A stretch of 64,000 nt of DNA from Clostridium sp. E02. GTDB taxonomy: Bacteria; Bacillota; Clostridia; Lachnospirales; Lachnospiraceae. Each line of letters begins with the position of its first letter. The first letter of the stretch is position 1. Shown here in pieces: positions 26,431-35,619 of this stretch. The stretch covers positions 82,560 through 146,559 of the forward strand of contig NZ_RJLQ01000011.1 of the NCBI RefSeq assembly GCF_003833015.1, in the 5' to 3' direction. Made by a program: the position numbers and the translations under genes. The notes under the pieces are model-generated. The model was not told the DNA's origin, ran no database searches, and saw only the letters and a program-made list of their open reading frames with translations.

Positions 26431-26542
26431 ATGTTGGAATTTAATTAAAAAATAATTTATTTTTATTTCTTTGAATACTTTGCCTGATATAGGCCATAAT
26501 AGAATTATACCAAAGATAAGTGAATACTTATCCTCCCCTTTT

Positions 26543-26588
26543 AAAAAGCCCTGTTTGCGGCAAAGGCGTCGCAGACAGGGCTTTTTTT
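26543..26588 (+). terminator. Intrinsic terminator after the subtilase gene
   Basis: AAAGCCCTGT (26545-26554) pairs with ACAGGGCTTT (26575-26584), with an inner TTGCG/CGCAG stem and a T7 tail. It lies about 115 bp after the stop. The 130 bp beyond it to the histidine kinase should hold that gene's promoter, which I could not assign. Confidence 0.9.
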
Positions 26589-26717
26589 GTCATCGATTCA
26601 ATATAAGGTGCGGTGTATTTCAATGTGTTGGAGCTACGGCTTGAAAAGTTTGAAATAAACTGGTATACTCTGTCTTAAAATGTCCATTGATATCATGTAT
26701 TTTGAAAGGCGAAGGGA

Positions 26718-28184
26718 ATGAAAGAAAAGAAAAAGAGAAAGCTGTTTTCATTCTGGTCAAAATTGTCCCTGCAAACAAAAATGAACTATATTGCAGTTAG
26801 TGGAGCATCGGTCATTCTATTATCGATCACTGCTAGTTTACTTGTCGCTGGATATGGAATGAGAGGATTCAGTTCCGTGTTAAAAAGCAATTCCCAGAGT
26901 TTGGCCTTGTGGTCGGCGATTGAGAATGAAAAAAATACATTTGCATCCTACATAAGAGAGCAGACAAAAGAAAGTTATATTTCTTATGAGGCTGCATGCA
27001 AAGATACAAAAAAATCCATCGAGGAACTCTCTTATGATTACAAGAAAATTGGAAGATACCGGTATGCAAAGGTTTGGTCCATTCGCAATTTGTATAAAAA
27101 TTATTCGCAATACCGGGATAATTATTTATTTGTGTCAACGAAGGATCAATCCGATACAAAAAAACTTTACACCATATACCGACTTCAGGGTTATCTTACT
27201 ACTTACGCAGGTCAGCTAGAGCAGATGACGGTGAAAAGTGGAAATGAAAGGTATGAAAAAGAAAGATATCTATTGGTAATCTTGCCTGTGGTAAGCTTGA
27301 TTTTGGGCGCGCTTTCTTTACTTTTTGTTCGATTGCTAAAACAATCGGTTCATAAAAGTATTATAAGACCGGTGATAGAACTGGCCAAGGATTCCGTTAA
27401 AATTGGACAGAATGATTTTTCAGGGAAAGATATAATAACAGAAGGAGAGGGAGAAGATGAGATCGCGAAACTGGTGACTGCGTTCGCTAGAATGAAGTCA
27501 TCAACGAAAGGTTATATCAATGCATTAACAGAGAGACATGCCATGGAAAAGCAGTTAGAGCAGGTGCGTCTGCAAATGCTGAAAAACCAGATCAACCCTC
27601 ATTTTCTCTTTAATACTTTGAATATGATCTCCAGTACAGCGCAGATAGAAGATGCAGAAACTACGGAAAAGATGATATCCGCACTTAGCAGCCTGTTTCG
27701 CTATAATTTAAAATCAACGGATTCCGTTATGCCGCTGGAACGTGAATTAAAGGTAGTGCGTGACTATATGTATTTACAGCAGATGCGTTTTGGCCAGAGG
27801 ATCCGTTATAAAACGGATTGCGATCCAGAAACACTAGACATTCTAATCCCATCATTTTCTCTGCAACCGCTGGTGGAGAATGCGGTAATGCATGGGTTGT
27901 CGTCTACCTGCAAAGGGGGGATAATCCTGATCCGTTCTTGGATAAGAGATGGAAGACTATGGATTTCTGTTGCAGATACTGGAGTAGGAATCCCAGAAGA
28001 GAAACGAAAGAAAATCTTGGAATCATTAAAATACAGGGATGAAAAAAACACAGGAATCGGAGTCGGGAATATCTATCGGAGAGTTCATGGGATGTATTCG
28101 GATGGAGATGTTTTTCTTTATAGCAGTTCTGGTAAAGGGACAGCCGTACAACTTGCTTTTACCCCAAGTAACCATAGAACATGA
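26718..28184 (+). CDS. YesM-like sensor histidine kinase
   Basis: 488-residue membrane kinase. TM1 is at about residues 22-45, followed by an extracytoplasmic helical sensor region and TM2 at about 190-207. A HAMP linker leads to the His_kinase domain with the phosphoacceptor in QINPHFLFNTLNMIS (about 291-305) and a C-terminal HATPase (N box NAVMHG, G box DTGVGIP). This layout is the LytS/YesM type, which pairs with AraC-type regulators; such a regulator follows after 13 bp. GAAGGGA precedes the ATG. Likely senses an extracellular ligand connected with the TRAP transporter downstream. Confidence 0.93.
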   Translation: MKEKKKRKLFSFWSKLSLQTKMNYIAVSGASVILLSITASLLVAGYGMRGFSSVLKSNSQSLALWSAIENEKNTFASYIREQTKESYISYEAACKDTKKSIEELSYDYKKIGRYRYAKVWSIRNLYKNYSQYRDNYLFVSTKDQSDTKKLYTIYRLQGYLTTYAGQLEQMTVKSGNERYEKERYLLVILPVVSLILGALSLLFVRLLKQSVHKSIIRPVIELAKDSVKIGQNDFSGKDIITEGEGEDEIAKLVTAFARMKSSTKGYINALTERHAMEKQLEQVRLQMLKNQINPHFLFNTLNMISSTAQIEDAETTEKMISALSSLFRYNLKSTDSVMPLERELKVVRDYMYLQQMRFGQRIRYKTDCDPETLDILIPSFSLQPLVENAVMHGLSSTCKGGIILIRSWIRDGRLWISVADTGVGIPEEKRKKILESLKYRDEKNTGIGVGNIYRRVHGMYSDGDVFLYSSSGKGTAVQLAFTPSNHRT

Positions 28185-28197
28185 CAGGGAGAATACG

Positions 28198-28998
28198 ATG
28201 TATCACATTTTGTTAGCAGATGATGAACAAATTGAACGAATGGCTTTGGCTAGAAAACTAAAAAAACACTTTGGTGACAACATTACAATCAGTGAAGCTG
28301 CCAATGGGGCGGAGGCATTTACGCGATTTGAGGAGGAAAGAAACCAAATTGTTATATTAGATATTGCGATGCCAGAGTTAAATGGAGTAGAGGCAGCGGA
28401 GCAAATTCGCATGTTGAGTGCGGACTGCGTGATCATATTTTTAACGGCATATGATGAATTCTCTTATGCCAAGAGAGCCATTGTAGTCCGGGCTTTGGAT
28501 TATCTGCTAAAACCCTGTGATGAAGAAGAACTGCTATCTGTTATGGAAGAAGCCATGCGATTGGTTGATAGCCGGATTTTGTTCATTGGAAAGGGATCGG
28601 CAAATCTCCAAACGGATTCCAAATGGAACTTAGATATGGATCCAGATGATTTTTCTGGAGGGGATTCGAAAAAAGAAGTGGCCGAAACCATACGAGATTA
28701 TATTATGAAACATTATATGGAAGAGATTTCGATGCAAGATGCAGCCCAGATGCTGCATTACTCGGATGCGTATTTTTGCAAATTGTTTAAACAGTGTTTT
28801 GATCAAAATTTCACATCTTACTTGACAAAGGTACGGATTCGAGAGGCAAAAAAGCTTTTGATGAATAAAAAGGCAAGTGTAAAAGACGTCAGCAGCCAGG
28901 TGGGATATTTTGATTCCAATTACTTTGCCAAGGTGTTCAAGCGAATTACGGGTATGCTGCCCTCGGAATTCAGAGACTGTAAAAGTGCACAAAAATAG
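28198..28998 (+). CDS. YesN-like response regulator (REC plus AraC HTH)
   Basis: 266-residue transcription factor. The receiver domain (about 1-120) has the acidic pair in ADDEQ, phospho-Asp in VILDIAMPELNG (about residue 55) and the conserved Lys in LLKPCDEEE. A C-terminal AraC-type double helix-turn-helix (about 165-260) shows the SDAYFCKLFKQ and YFDSNYFAKVFKR helices. I chose ATG 28198 with AGGGAGA upstream; the longer in-frame extension runs through the end of the kinase gene. Partner of the preceding kinase; the obvious target is the TRAP operon 213 bp downstream. Confidence 0.93.
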   Translation: MYHILLADDEQIERMALARKLKKHFGDNITISEAANGAEAFTRFEEERNQIVILDIAMPELNGVEAAEQIRMLSADCVIIFLTAYDEFSYAKRAIVVRALDYLLKPCDEEELLSVMEEAMRLVDSRILFIGKGSANLQTDSKWNLDMDPDDFSGGDSKKEVAETIRDYIMKHYMEEISMQDAAQMLHYSDAYFCKLFKQCFDQNFTSYLTKVRIREAKKLLMNKKASVKDVSSQVGYFDSNYFAKVFKRITGMLPSEFRDCKSAQK

Positions 28999-29211
28999 CA
29001 CATATAATTTATGCAAATTGTCGAAAGCAACCATTGGGATGTTAAAATATTCTTCTTAGAGGACAAAGATTTACGGTACAAATGAAAGCTTCAAGTTATA
29101 TAATTGAGAAAGTATTAAGGATATCGCCAAACCTTAATGAATCGATTATGTATACCTGGGGCTTATTTTTTTGCTTTTTAGGCAGGTACAGGTGGGAAGG
29201 AAAGGAATTGT

Positions 29212-30234
29212 ATGAAGAAATTCTTAAAAAAATTAGCAGTAGGCATATTGACAGCTGCTCTTGTAGCCAGTCTTGCTGGTTGTGGTTCTGTAACATCTGG
29301 AAAACGAATTATTCGCATTGCACATGCACAGTCGGAGACCCATCCAGAGCATTTGGGCTTACTTGCATTTAAACAGTATGTGGAGGAAAATCTGGGAGAT
29401 AAATACGAGGTACAGATTTTTCCCAATGAAATTCTTGGATCAGCTCAGAAGGCAATAGAATTAACACAGACAGGAGCCATCGATTTTGTGGTTGCTGGAA
29501 CGGCTAATTTAGAAACCTTTGCTGGTGTTTACGAAATATTTAGTATGCCTTATCTTTTTAATTCAGAAGAGGTCTACCAATCCGTGATGCAGGATACGGA
29601 CTACATGCAATCCATCTATGCATCTACGGATGAGGCTGGGTTTCGGGTTGTTACCTGGTATAACGCTGGAACCAGAAATTTTTATGCCAAAACCCCAATT
29701 CGCACACCGGATGATCTGACAGGGATGAAGATCAGAGTTCAGCAAAGCCCTGCTAGTGTATCGATGGTTAATGCGTTTGGAGCAGCAGCAGCACCAATGG
29801 GATTTGGTGAAGTTTATACTGCAATCCAACAGGGGGTGATTGATGGAGCGGAAAACAATGAGCTTGCATTAACCAATAATAAGCATGGGGAAGTCGCAAA
29901 GTATTACTCTTACAATAAACACCAAATGGTGCCAGATATGCTGGTTGCTAATTTGAAGTTCCTTAATGGATTAAGCCCACAAGAATATCAAGTATTTATA
30001 GATGCTGCAAAACTGTCTACAAAAGTAGAAATGTCTGAATGGGATAAAAGCATAGAAGAAGCAAAGAAAACAGCGAAAAATGACATGGGAGTAGAATTCA
30101 TTGACGTTGATATAGAGCCGTTTAAAGAAAAGGTACTTCCTCTTCATGAAGACATGCTTAAGAAAAATCTGAAAATTGTTGATTTGTATAAACACATTCA
30201 AGAAATGAACGAGAAAGCAAAGGGAGGACAATAA
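29212..30234 (+). CDS. TRAP transporter solute-binding lipoprotein (DctP family)
   Basis: 340-residue extracytoplasmic binding protein of a TRAP system. A signal peptide ends in the lipobox SLAGC (lipidated Cys near residue 23), then the DctP fold begins with IRIAHAQSETHPEHLG. The ligand-carboxylate Arg motif lies in GMKIRVQQSPASV (about residues 170-182), followed by GAAAAPMGFGEVYTAIQQG. Family members mostly bind organic or sugar acids. GGAAGGAAAGGAA precedes the ATG. The 213-bp upstream gap, after a YesM/YesN pair, is the likely regulated promoter. Ligand not determinable. Confidence 0.93.
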   Translation: MKKFLKKLAVGILTAALVASLAGCGSVTSGKRIIRIAHAQSETHPEHLGLLAFKQYVEENLGDKYEVQIFPNEILGSAQKAIELTQTGAIDFVVAGTANLETFAGVYEIFSMPYLFNSEEVYQSVMQDTDYMQSIYASTDEAGFRVVTWYNAGTRNFYAKTPIRTPDDLTGMKIRVQQSPASVSMVNAFGAAAAPMGFGEVYTAIQQGVIDGAENNELALTNNKHGEVAKYYSYNKHQMVPDMLVANLKFLNGLSPQEYQVFIDAAKLSTKVEMSEWDKSIEEAKKTAKNDMGVEFIDVDIEPFKEKVLPLHEDMLKKNLKIVDLYKHIQEMNEKAKGGQ

Positions 30235-30235
30235 T

Positions 30236-30739
30236 ATGATGGCAATTCAGAATCTGAAAGCTGGGATCATGAAAGTGTTAGGTGTCGTTATTATCTTTCT
30301 TTTTGCAGCGATGACATTAATTGGAACGTATCAGATCGTAACAAGATATTTTTTCAACAGACCAAGTACCATATCAGAAGAACTGCTGACCTATACCTTT
30401 ACCTGGATGTCCTTGTTTGCATCTGCCTATGTATTTGGTCAAAAAGATCATATGCGTATCGGATATATTGCAGATAAAATAACTGGGACACCAAAAAAAT
30501 ATCTGGAATTTTGCATTGAAATCCTGGCATTTGTGTTTGCAGGAGTCGTTATGGTATATGGCGGACTTGCAATTACTAAATTGACAATGATTCAAACAAC
30601 TGCGTCTTTGCGGATTCCTATGGGTTATATTTATGCAGCAGTTCCGGCATCAGGGTTACTTATTATGATATTTAGTGTGATGAATGCGATTGATATTCTG
30701 CATACAGATTTTAGCAAGAAAAAGGAGGAAACGGTATGA
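30236..30739 (+). CDS. TRAP transporter small permease (DctQ family)
   Basis: 167-residue membrane protein with four hydrophobic segments. The typical TM1-TM2 stretch has YQIVTRYFFNRPSTISEELL, and WMSLFASAYVFGQKDHMRIGY follows. DctQ is the small membrane subunit that pairs with DctM. AGGGAGGA lies 5 nt before the ATG, 1 bp after the binding-protein gene. Its stop overlaps the dctM start (ATGA), so translation is coupled. Confidence 0.92.
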   Translation: MMAIQNLKAGIMKVLGVVIIFLFAAMTLIGTYQIVTRYFFNRPSTISEELLTYTFTWMSLFASAYVFGQKDHMRIGYIADKITGTPKKYLEFCIEILAFVFAGVVMVYGGLAITKLTMIQTTASLRIPMGYIYAAVPASGLLIMIFSVMNAIDILHTDFSKKKEETV

Positions 30740-32043
30740 GTATTCCTGTGTTTTGCGGATTGATCATATTTGTACTTTTATTAATTATGTTGGTTGCAGG
30801 CGTGCCGGTGGCTGTCGCACTGGCGGTCTCATCCATATGTGCAATTTTACCAGTTTTAAATACAGGTGCATCTGTACTAACCGGAGCACAGAGGATTTTT
30901 TCTGGTATCTCGGTGTTTAGTCTTCTTGCCATCCCATTCTTTATCTTGGCAGGAAATATTATGAATAAAGGCGGTATCGCCATTCGACTCATTTACTTTG
31001 CTAAGCTGTTTACTGGGAGAATTCCAGGAGGACTTGCACACACCAATGCAGTTGCAAATATGCTGTTTGGTGCAATCTCTGGTTCAGGAACTGCAGCAGC
31101 TTCTGCAATGGGATCGATCATTGGACCCATCGAGGAAGAGGAGGGGTACGACCGTGACTTCTCTGCAGCTGCCAATATTGCAACAGCACCAACCGGACTA
31201 ATGATTCCTCCAAGTAATGTTATGATTACCTATTCTTTGGTAAGTGGAGGAACCTCTGTTGCGGCACTTTTTATGGCAGGCTATATCCCAGGTATTTTAT
31301 GGGGACTCGCTTGTATGATCGTTATATTTTTCCTTGCAAAGAAAAAAGGCTATCAGAGTGCGGAATGCTATTCTGCACGGGAAAAGGTTAAGATATTTTT
31401 ACAGGCGATTCCCTGTCTTCTTATGATTGTAATTGTAATTGGAGGAATCATCTGTGGGATCTTTACAGCCACAGAGGGAAGTGTAGTTTCCGTTGTATAC
31501 AGCCTTATTTTATCTCTGTTTTTTTATAAGTCATTAAAATTATCAGAGCTTCCAAAGTTGTTTTTAGAAAGTGCTCAGATGACAGGGATTATTATTTTCC
31601 TGATCGGCGTATCTAGTATCATGAGCTGGGTCATGGCATTTACTGGAATTCCAAGTGCTATATCTGATGCAATGTTAAGTATTAGCAACAACCGATATGT
31701 AATCTTATTTATAATCAATATTTTATTGCTTCTAGTGGGTACCTTTATGGATATGACACCAGCGTGTCTAATCTTTACTCCGATATTTTTGCCGATTTGT
31801 CAAACATTGGGTATGAATACCATTCACTTTGGTGTTATGATGATTTTCAATCTATGTATTGGTACCATAACACCTCCTGTAGGGACAACTCTATTTGTAG
31901 GCGTAAAGGTGGGGAAAACCAAGATTGAGAACGTAATTCAACCCCTGCTTTTATATTTTGCAGCTATTTTCGTAGTGTTAATTCTAGTATCTTATATTCC
32001 TGCCCTGTCGTTATGGCTGCCGGGACTTCTAGGTTACGTATAA
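30736..32043 (+). CDS. TRAP transporter large permease (DctM family)
   Basis: 435-residue permease with about twelve hydrophobic segments, the ion-coupled transport subunit of the TRAP system. Diagnostic stretches are LLAIPFFILAGNIMNKGGIA (about residues 56-75), NMLFGAISGSGTAAASAMGS (about 108-127) and PPSNVMITYSLVSGG. The second half has the GTFMDMTPACLIFTPIFLPI and GTITPPVGTTLFVG repeats. Start codon overlaps the stop of the small permease gene. Completes a YesMN-TRAP cluster for uptake of one unknown organic acid. Confidence 0.94.
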   Translation: MSIPVFCGLIIFVLLLIMLVAGVPVAVALAVSSICAILPVLNTGASVLTGAQRIFSGISVFSLLAIPFFILAGNIMNKGGIAIRLIYFAKLFTGRIPGGLAHTNAVANMLFGAISGSGTAAASAMGSIIGPIEEEEGYDRDFSAAANIATAPTGLMIPPSNVMITYSLVSGGTSVAALFMAGYIPGILWGLACMIVIFFLAKKKGYQSAECYSAREKVKIFLQAIPCLLMIVIVIGGIICGIFTATEGSVVSVVYSLILSLFFYKSLKLSELPKLFLESAQMTGIIIFLIGVSSIMSWVMAFTGIPSAISDAMLSISNNRYVILFIINILLLLVGTFMDMTPACLIFTPIFLPICQTLGMNTIHFGVMMIFNLCIGTITPPVGTTLFVGVKVGKTKIENVIQPLLLYFAAIFVVLILVSYIPALSLWLPGLLGYV

Positions 32044-32203
32044 TATAAGCGATTTGTCAAGTGCCTCTTTCTCAAGAATATATACCGGTGGAAGGAGGCT
32101 TAAAGTCATAATAACAAAAAACATTTTGCAATATTTATCAATATGTTATATACTGTTTGATGGAGTAATACAAGAATGAACAGATAAAAGGATGGTTTTA
32201 GAC

Positions 32204-32713
32204 ATGACTATTTTAGAAAATTGGAGAAATCTAGCTTATGGAGATGAGTTAGATGAGAACGGGAAAGAATCATTGTGGTCCGCATATTTTTCAGTAGAAA
32301 AAGGGATCTATGAGCATATTCTTACAAAATCAGAAGAAGTGGTGGAAGGTACCATAGAAGAACTAGCCAAGAGATATGGCACAGATGTTCAGACGATGAC
32401 TGGTTTTTTAGACGGAATCAATGAGAGTTTAAACGGTTATGAAAATCCGATCGAGACGATGGATGAGACGACTGTGGTTAAAATCGAAATTGATCCGGAA
32501 AAACTCTATTATAATATGGTAGAGGCTAAGGCTGAATGGCTGTATGAACTTCCCCAGTGGGATAGTATTCTGACACAAGAGAAGAGAAAAGAACTCTTTA
32601 AGAAGCAGAAAGCATCCGGTACCATTGTAAAAGAAACAAAGGTTGGAAGGAATGATCCGTGTCCTTGTGGCAGCGGCAAGAAGTATAAAAAATGCTGTGG
32701 ACGCAACCTGTAA
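32204..32713 (+). CDS. SEC-C zinc-motif protein
   Basis: 169-residue soluble protein whose C-terminus is a SEC-C zinc motif, [19 protein letters not shown], the metal-binding element first seen at the end of SecA. The rest is helical and acidic with no recognised domain. ATG 32204 sits 11 nt after AAAAGGA; the ATG at 32192 directly abuts that site. A single gene ended by a strong terminator. SEC-C alone does not tell the function; a chaperone or translation-linked role is only a guess. Confidence 0.82.
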   Translation: MTILENWRNLAYGDELDENGKESLWSAYFSVEKGIYEHILTKSEEVVEGTIEELAKRYGTDVQTMTGFLDGINESLNGYENPIETMDETTVVKIEIDPEKLYYNMVEAKAEWLYELPQWDSILTQEKRKELFKKQKASGTIVKETKVGRNDPCPCGSGKKYKKCCGRNL

Positions 32714-32729
32714 TCAAAACAGAAGTCAG

Positions 32730-32768
32730 GAAAACAGGTACCTCTTATGGGCTACCTGTTTTCTTTTT
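32730..32768 (+). terminator. Intrinsic terminator after the SEC-C gene
   Basis: GAAAACAGGTA (32730-32740) pairs perfectly with TACCTGTTTTC (32753-32763), followed by T5. Confidence 0.9.
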
Positions 32769-32815
32769 AAAAAGCGCAAAGAAATAGAATTGTTTTAGGC
32801 AGAAAGGGAACGCAA

Positions 32816-33583
32816 GTGGAGGCATATACAAATTTTGCAGAAGTCTATGATCTGTTTATGGATAATATCCCTTATAAAGACTGGTGCAGTTATGTGGCTG
32901 ACCTGTTACACGATTGCGGGATTAAGGATGGACTGGTCCTTGACCTGGGATGTGGCACTGGTAGCCTGACCGAATTACTGGCAGATGCAGGATATGATAT
33001 GATTGGCGTGGATAATTCAGAGGATATGCTGCAGATTGCTATGGATAAGAGGGCGGAATCTGGTAAGGATATTCTTTATCTGAAGCAAGACATGAGATCG
33101 TTTGAACTCTATGGAACTGTACGTGGAGTTTTGAGTATTTGTGACTGTATGAACTATATTATAGAATATGATGAACTAGTGGAAGTTTTTCGTCTGGTCA
33201 ACAATTATCTAGATCCTGGTGGAGTATTTATTTTTGATTTAAATACCATATATAAATATGATACGGTTATGGGTGAATCCACCATAGCAGAGGATCGGGA
33301 GGCATGCAGTTTTATCTGGGAAAATTTTTATGATAAGAAGACCCGGCTGAATGAATATGATCTGTCTTTGTTTATTCAGGAGGAACATAACTTATATCGG
33401 AAATATTCAGAGAATCATTACCAGAAAGCATACACAATTGATGAGATTTTGTCTGCGATAAAAGAAGCAGGCATGGAATTTGTTACTGCGTATGAGGCGT
33501 TTACCAAAGATCCGGTAAAGGAAGACAGTGAGAGGATCTATATGATAGCAAGGGAACATGGAAAGGAGTATAAGGATGTCTGA
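32816..33583 (+). CDS. Class I SAM-dependent methyltransferase
   Basis: 255-residue soluble enzyme of the Rossmann-fold methyltransferase group. SAM motif I VLDLGCGTGSLTELL (about residues 41-55), an acidic residue after the second strand in MIGVDNSEDML, and the LSICDCMNYI motif IV region are clear. The GTG start has AAAGGGA 7 nt upstream. The 3' end overlaps hslO by 8 bp, so they form an operon. Substrate unknown; relatives are annotated as small-molecule methyltransferases. Confidence 0.88.
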   Translation: MEAYTNFAEVYDLFMDNIPYKDWCSYVADLLHDCGIKDGLVLDLGCGTGSLTELLADAGYDMIGVDNSEDMLQIAMDKRAESGKDILYLKQDMRSFELYGTVRGVLSICDCMNYIIEYDELVEVFRLVNNYLDPGGVFIFDLNTIYKYDTVMGESTIAEDREACSFIWENFYDKKTRLNEYDLSLFIQEEHNLYRKYSENHYQKAYTIDEILSAIKEAGMEFVTAYEAFTKDPVKEDSERIYMIAREHGKEYKDV

Positions 33584-34457
33584 TTATATTGTAAGAGCGA
33601 CAGCAGGAAACCATCAAATACGTGCATTTGCTGCGACAACCAAAGAATTGGTGGAACAGGCAAGACAAGCTCATAATACTAGCCCAGTGGCAACTGCAGC
33701 TTTAGGCAGACTTTTAACGGCTGGAAGTATGATGGGGATTATGATGAAGGGATCACAAGATCTTCTTACCATCAAGATTCAAGGAAGTGGTCCCATGAAG
33801 GGATTGACAGTAACTGCAGATTCCAAGGGGGATGTAAAAGGTTACGTCTTTAATCCAGAGGTGATGCTTCCTCCCAGCGCAGCAGGCAAACTGGATGTTG
33901 GTGGTGCTGTAGGAGAAGGCGTTTTAAGCGTAATCAAAGATATTGGTTTGAAAGAACCTTACATTGGACAAACCATTTTGGTAGGTGGTGAGATCGCAGA
34001 GGATCTGACTTATTATTATGCCACATCGGAACAGACTCCTTCTTCCGTAGCGCTTGGAGTGCTGATGAATAAGAACAATACGGTAAAACAGGCAGGCGGC
34101 TTTATCATACAGTTGTTACCAGGTGCTTCGGAAGAGATAATCGAGAAGCTGGAGAAAAAATTAGGTGAGATTACGTCAATCACTACATTGTTGGATGAAG
34201 GAAATACTCCAGAGATGATACTGACCCATATTTTAGGTGATTTTGGTCTGGAATTCATGGAGCAGTCATCAACCAGATTTTTCTGCAATTGTGACAAAAA
34301 AAGAGTGGAAAAAGCATTGGTTAGCATTGGTAGAAAAGAATTAGAAGAGATGATAGCTGACGGAGAATCCATTGAAGTCAATTGCCATTTCTGCAGCAAG
34401 AATTATGAATTTACAGTGGAAGATTTAAAAGTACTGTATGAAGAAGCAAAGAAATAG
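33576..34457 (+). CDS. hslO: Hsp33 redox-regulated chaperone
   Basis: Holdase chaperone that turns on when its cysteines are oxidised. 294 residues. N-terminal domain with ATAALGRLLTAGSMMG, then the linker and the C-terminal zinc site with CNC (about 235-237) and CHFC (about 268-271), the CxC...CxxC pattern of Hsp33. I chose ATG 33576 with GAAAGGAG 7 nt upstream, inside the end of the methyltransferase gene. Expected to protect proteins during oxidative or bleach stress. Confidence 0.96.
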   Translation: MSDYIVRATAGNHQIRAFAATTKELVEQARQAHNTSPVATAALGRLLTAGSMMGIMMKGSQDLLTIKIQGSGPMKGLTVTADSKGDVKGYVFNPEVMLPPSAAGKLDVGGAVGEGVLSVIKDIGLKEPYIGQTILVGGEIAEDLTYYYATSEQTPSSVALGVLMNKNNTVKQAGGFIIQLLPGASEEIIEKLEKKLGEITSITTLLDEGNTPEMILTHILGDFGLEFMEQSSTRFFCNCDKKRVEKALVSIGRKELEEMIADGESIEVNCHFCSKNYEFTVEDLKVLYEEAKK

Positions 34458-34501
34458 GGTGAATCGTGGCAATGCAATTTGGTGAACTCCCTTTTCCGAT
34501 C

Positions 34502-34527
34502 AAAAAGAGCCATCCTAGGATGGCTCT
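34502..34527 (-). terminator. Terminator of the cold-shock gene
   Basis: A near-perfect palindrome (34506-34527, AGAGCCATCC and GGATGGCTCT) followed on the minus strand by T5. It lies between convergent hslO and the cold-shock gene. Confidence 0.8.
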
Positions 34528-34597
34528 AATCGTAATCATGTGAAACAATATAACTTCTTCCTTTATATTGAAAAAAGGTACACTGATAAGTCAATGA

Positions 34598-34795
34598 TTA
34601 TAATTTGGTAACGTTTGTAGCCTGTGGGCCTTTCGCTCCGTCTACTACATCAAACTCTACAGCTGCGCCTTCTTCTAAAGACTTAAAACCGTCCATCATA
34701 AGACCTGAGTAGTGTACGAAAACATCGTTACCCTGTTCGTCGGAAAGAAATCCGTAACCCTTTTGGTTGTTAAACCACTTAACTGTACCTTTCAT
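34598..34795 (-). CDS. CspA-family cold-shock protein
   Basis: 65-residue single-strand nucleic-acid-binding protein of the OB-fold CSD family, an RNA chaperone. Starts [18 protein letters not shown] with RNP1 KGYGFL and RNP2-like DVFVHY. GGAGGTATCATA precedes the ATG at 34795; the upstream in-frame ATG at 34873 is not supported. It has its own promoter and a 5' leader that can fold (TTACAG/CTGTAA at about 34830-34846), a common feature of cold-shock genes. Confidence 0.96.
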   Translation of the reverse strand: MKGTVKWFNNQKGYGFLSDEQGNDVFVHYSGLMMDGFKSLEEGAAVEFDVVDGAKGPQATNVTKL

Positions 34796-34854
34796 TATGA
34801 TACCTCCAAAACAAAATAAAATTGTACTGTTACAGGCTATCTGTAACTTCCCTA

Positions 34855-34883
34855 AGAATAGCATAAAATACATAAGGTGTCAA
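34855..34883 (-). promoter_or_regulatory. Sigma-A promoter of the cold-shock gene
   Basis: On the minus strand TTGACA (34883-34878), a 17-bp spacer and TATTCT (34860-34855), about 60 bp before the start codon. Confidence 0.8.
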
Positions 34884-35007
34884 ACATTTTTAAGCATAAA
34901 AAAAGAAGAAATTATTAAAAATAATAGAAAGAAAAATGTGTGGTAAATTCAGAGCAGATTATGGTAAAATGGGGAAAGATTCCTAGAGGGTCAGGAAGGA
35001 ATATAAG

Positions 35008-35556
35008 ATGAAATTGAGAAATCTATGGGGGCATATCTATACGATTAATGAACATAAAATCAGAGTAATGAAAAATTGCTTTCGCGTGGGGTTAATCAAA
35101 CAGGGTTTGCTTCATGATATGTCAAAATACAGTCCAGAAGAGTTCTTTCCTGGTGTATTCTATTATCAAGGAGACAGAAGCCCCAATGCTGCTGAGATTG
35201 AAGAAAAGGGGTATTCAAAAGCCTGGTTACATCATAAAGGAAGAAATAAACACCACTGCGAATACTGGATTGATTTTTCTACGAATCCAGAGAAAGGGCT
35301 GATTGGTCATAAGATGCCGTTAAAATATGTGATTGAGATGGTTATGGATCGGATTGCTGCTTCCAAAACATACAAAGGGAAAGACTATACAGATTCTTCT
35401 CCCTGGGACTATTATGAACAGGGAAAGGCTTTTATGGTGATTGCACCTGAGACAGAAGCGTTGTTGGAGAAATTGCTTTTGATGTTAAAAAATGAAGGGG
35501 AAGTAAAAACATTTCAGTCTATCAGAAGACTTCTGAAAAAAGGGGATTATTGTTAA
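35008..35556 (+). CDS. DUF5662 family protein
   Basis: 182-residue soluble protein matching what I know as DUF5662, found in Firmicutes and phages. Histidine-rich conserved stretches suggest metal binding: LLHDMSKYSPEEF (about residues 34-46) and AWLHHKGRNKHHCEYW (about 72-87). The first resembles an HD-type His-Asp pair, but I cannot claim an HD hydrolase. GGAAGGAATATAAG precedes the ATG. Function unknown. Confidence 0.75.
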   Translation: MKLRNLWGHIYTINEHKIRVMKNCFRVGLIKQGLLHDMSKYSPEEFFPGVFYYQGDRSPNAAEIEEKGYSKAWLHHKGRNKHHCEYWIDFSTNPEKGLIGHKMPLKYVIEMVMDRIAASKTYKGKDYTDSSPWDYYEQGKAFMVIAPETEALLEKLLLMLKNEGEVKTFQSIRRLLKKGDYC

Positions 35557-35619
35557 GAGTAAATCGCATTCGCATTGGAACAAAAAAATATGGTAGCTAT
35601 GGCAGGAGCAAAAAATAAG

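Noticed and set aside
28039..28197. N-terminal extension of the YesN-like regulator
   Set aside because: It overlaps the kinase gene in another frame, and the receiver domain starts properly at ATG 28198 with AGGGAGA.
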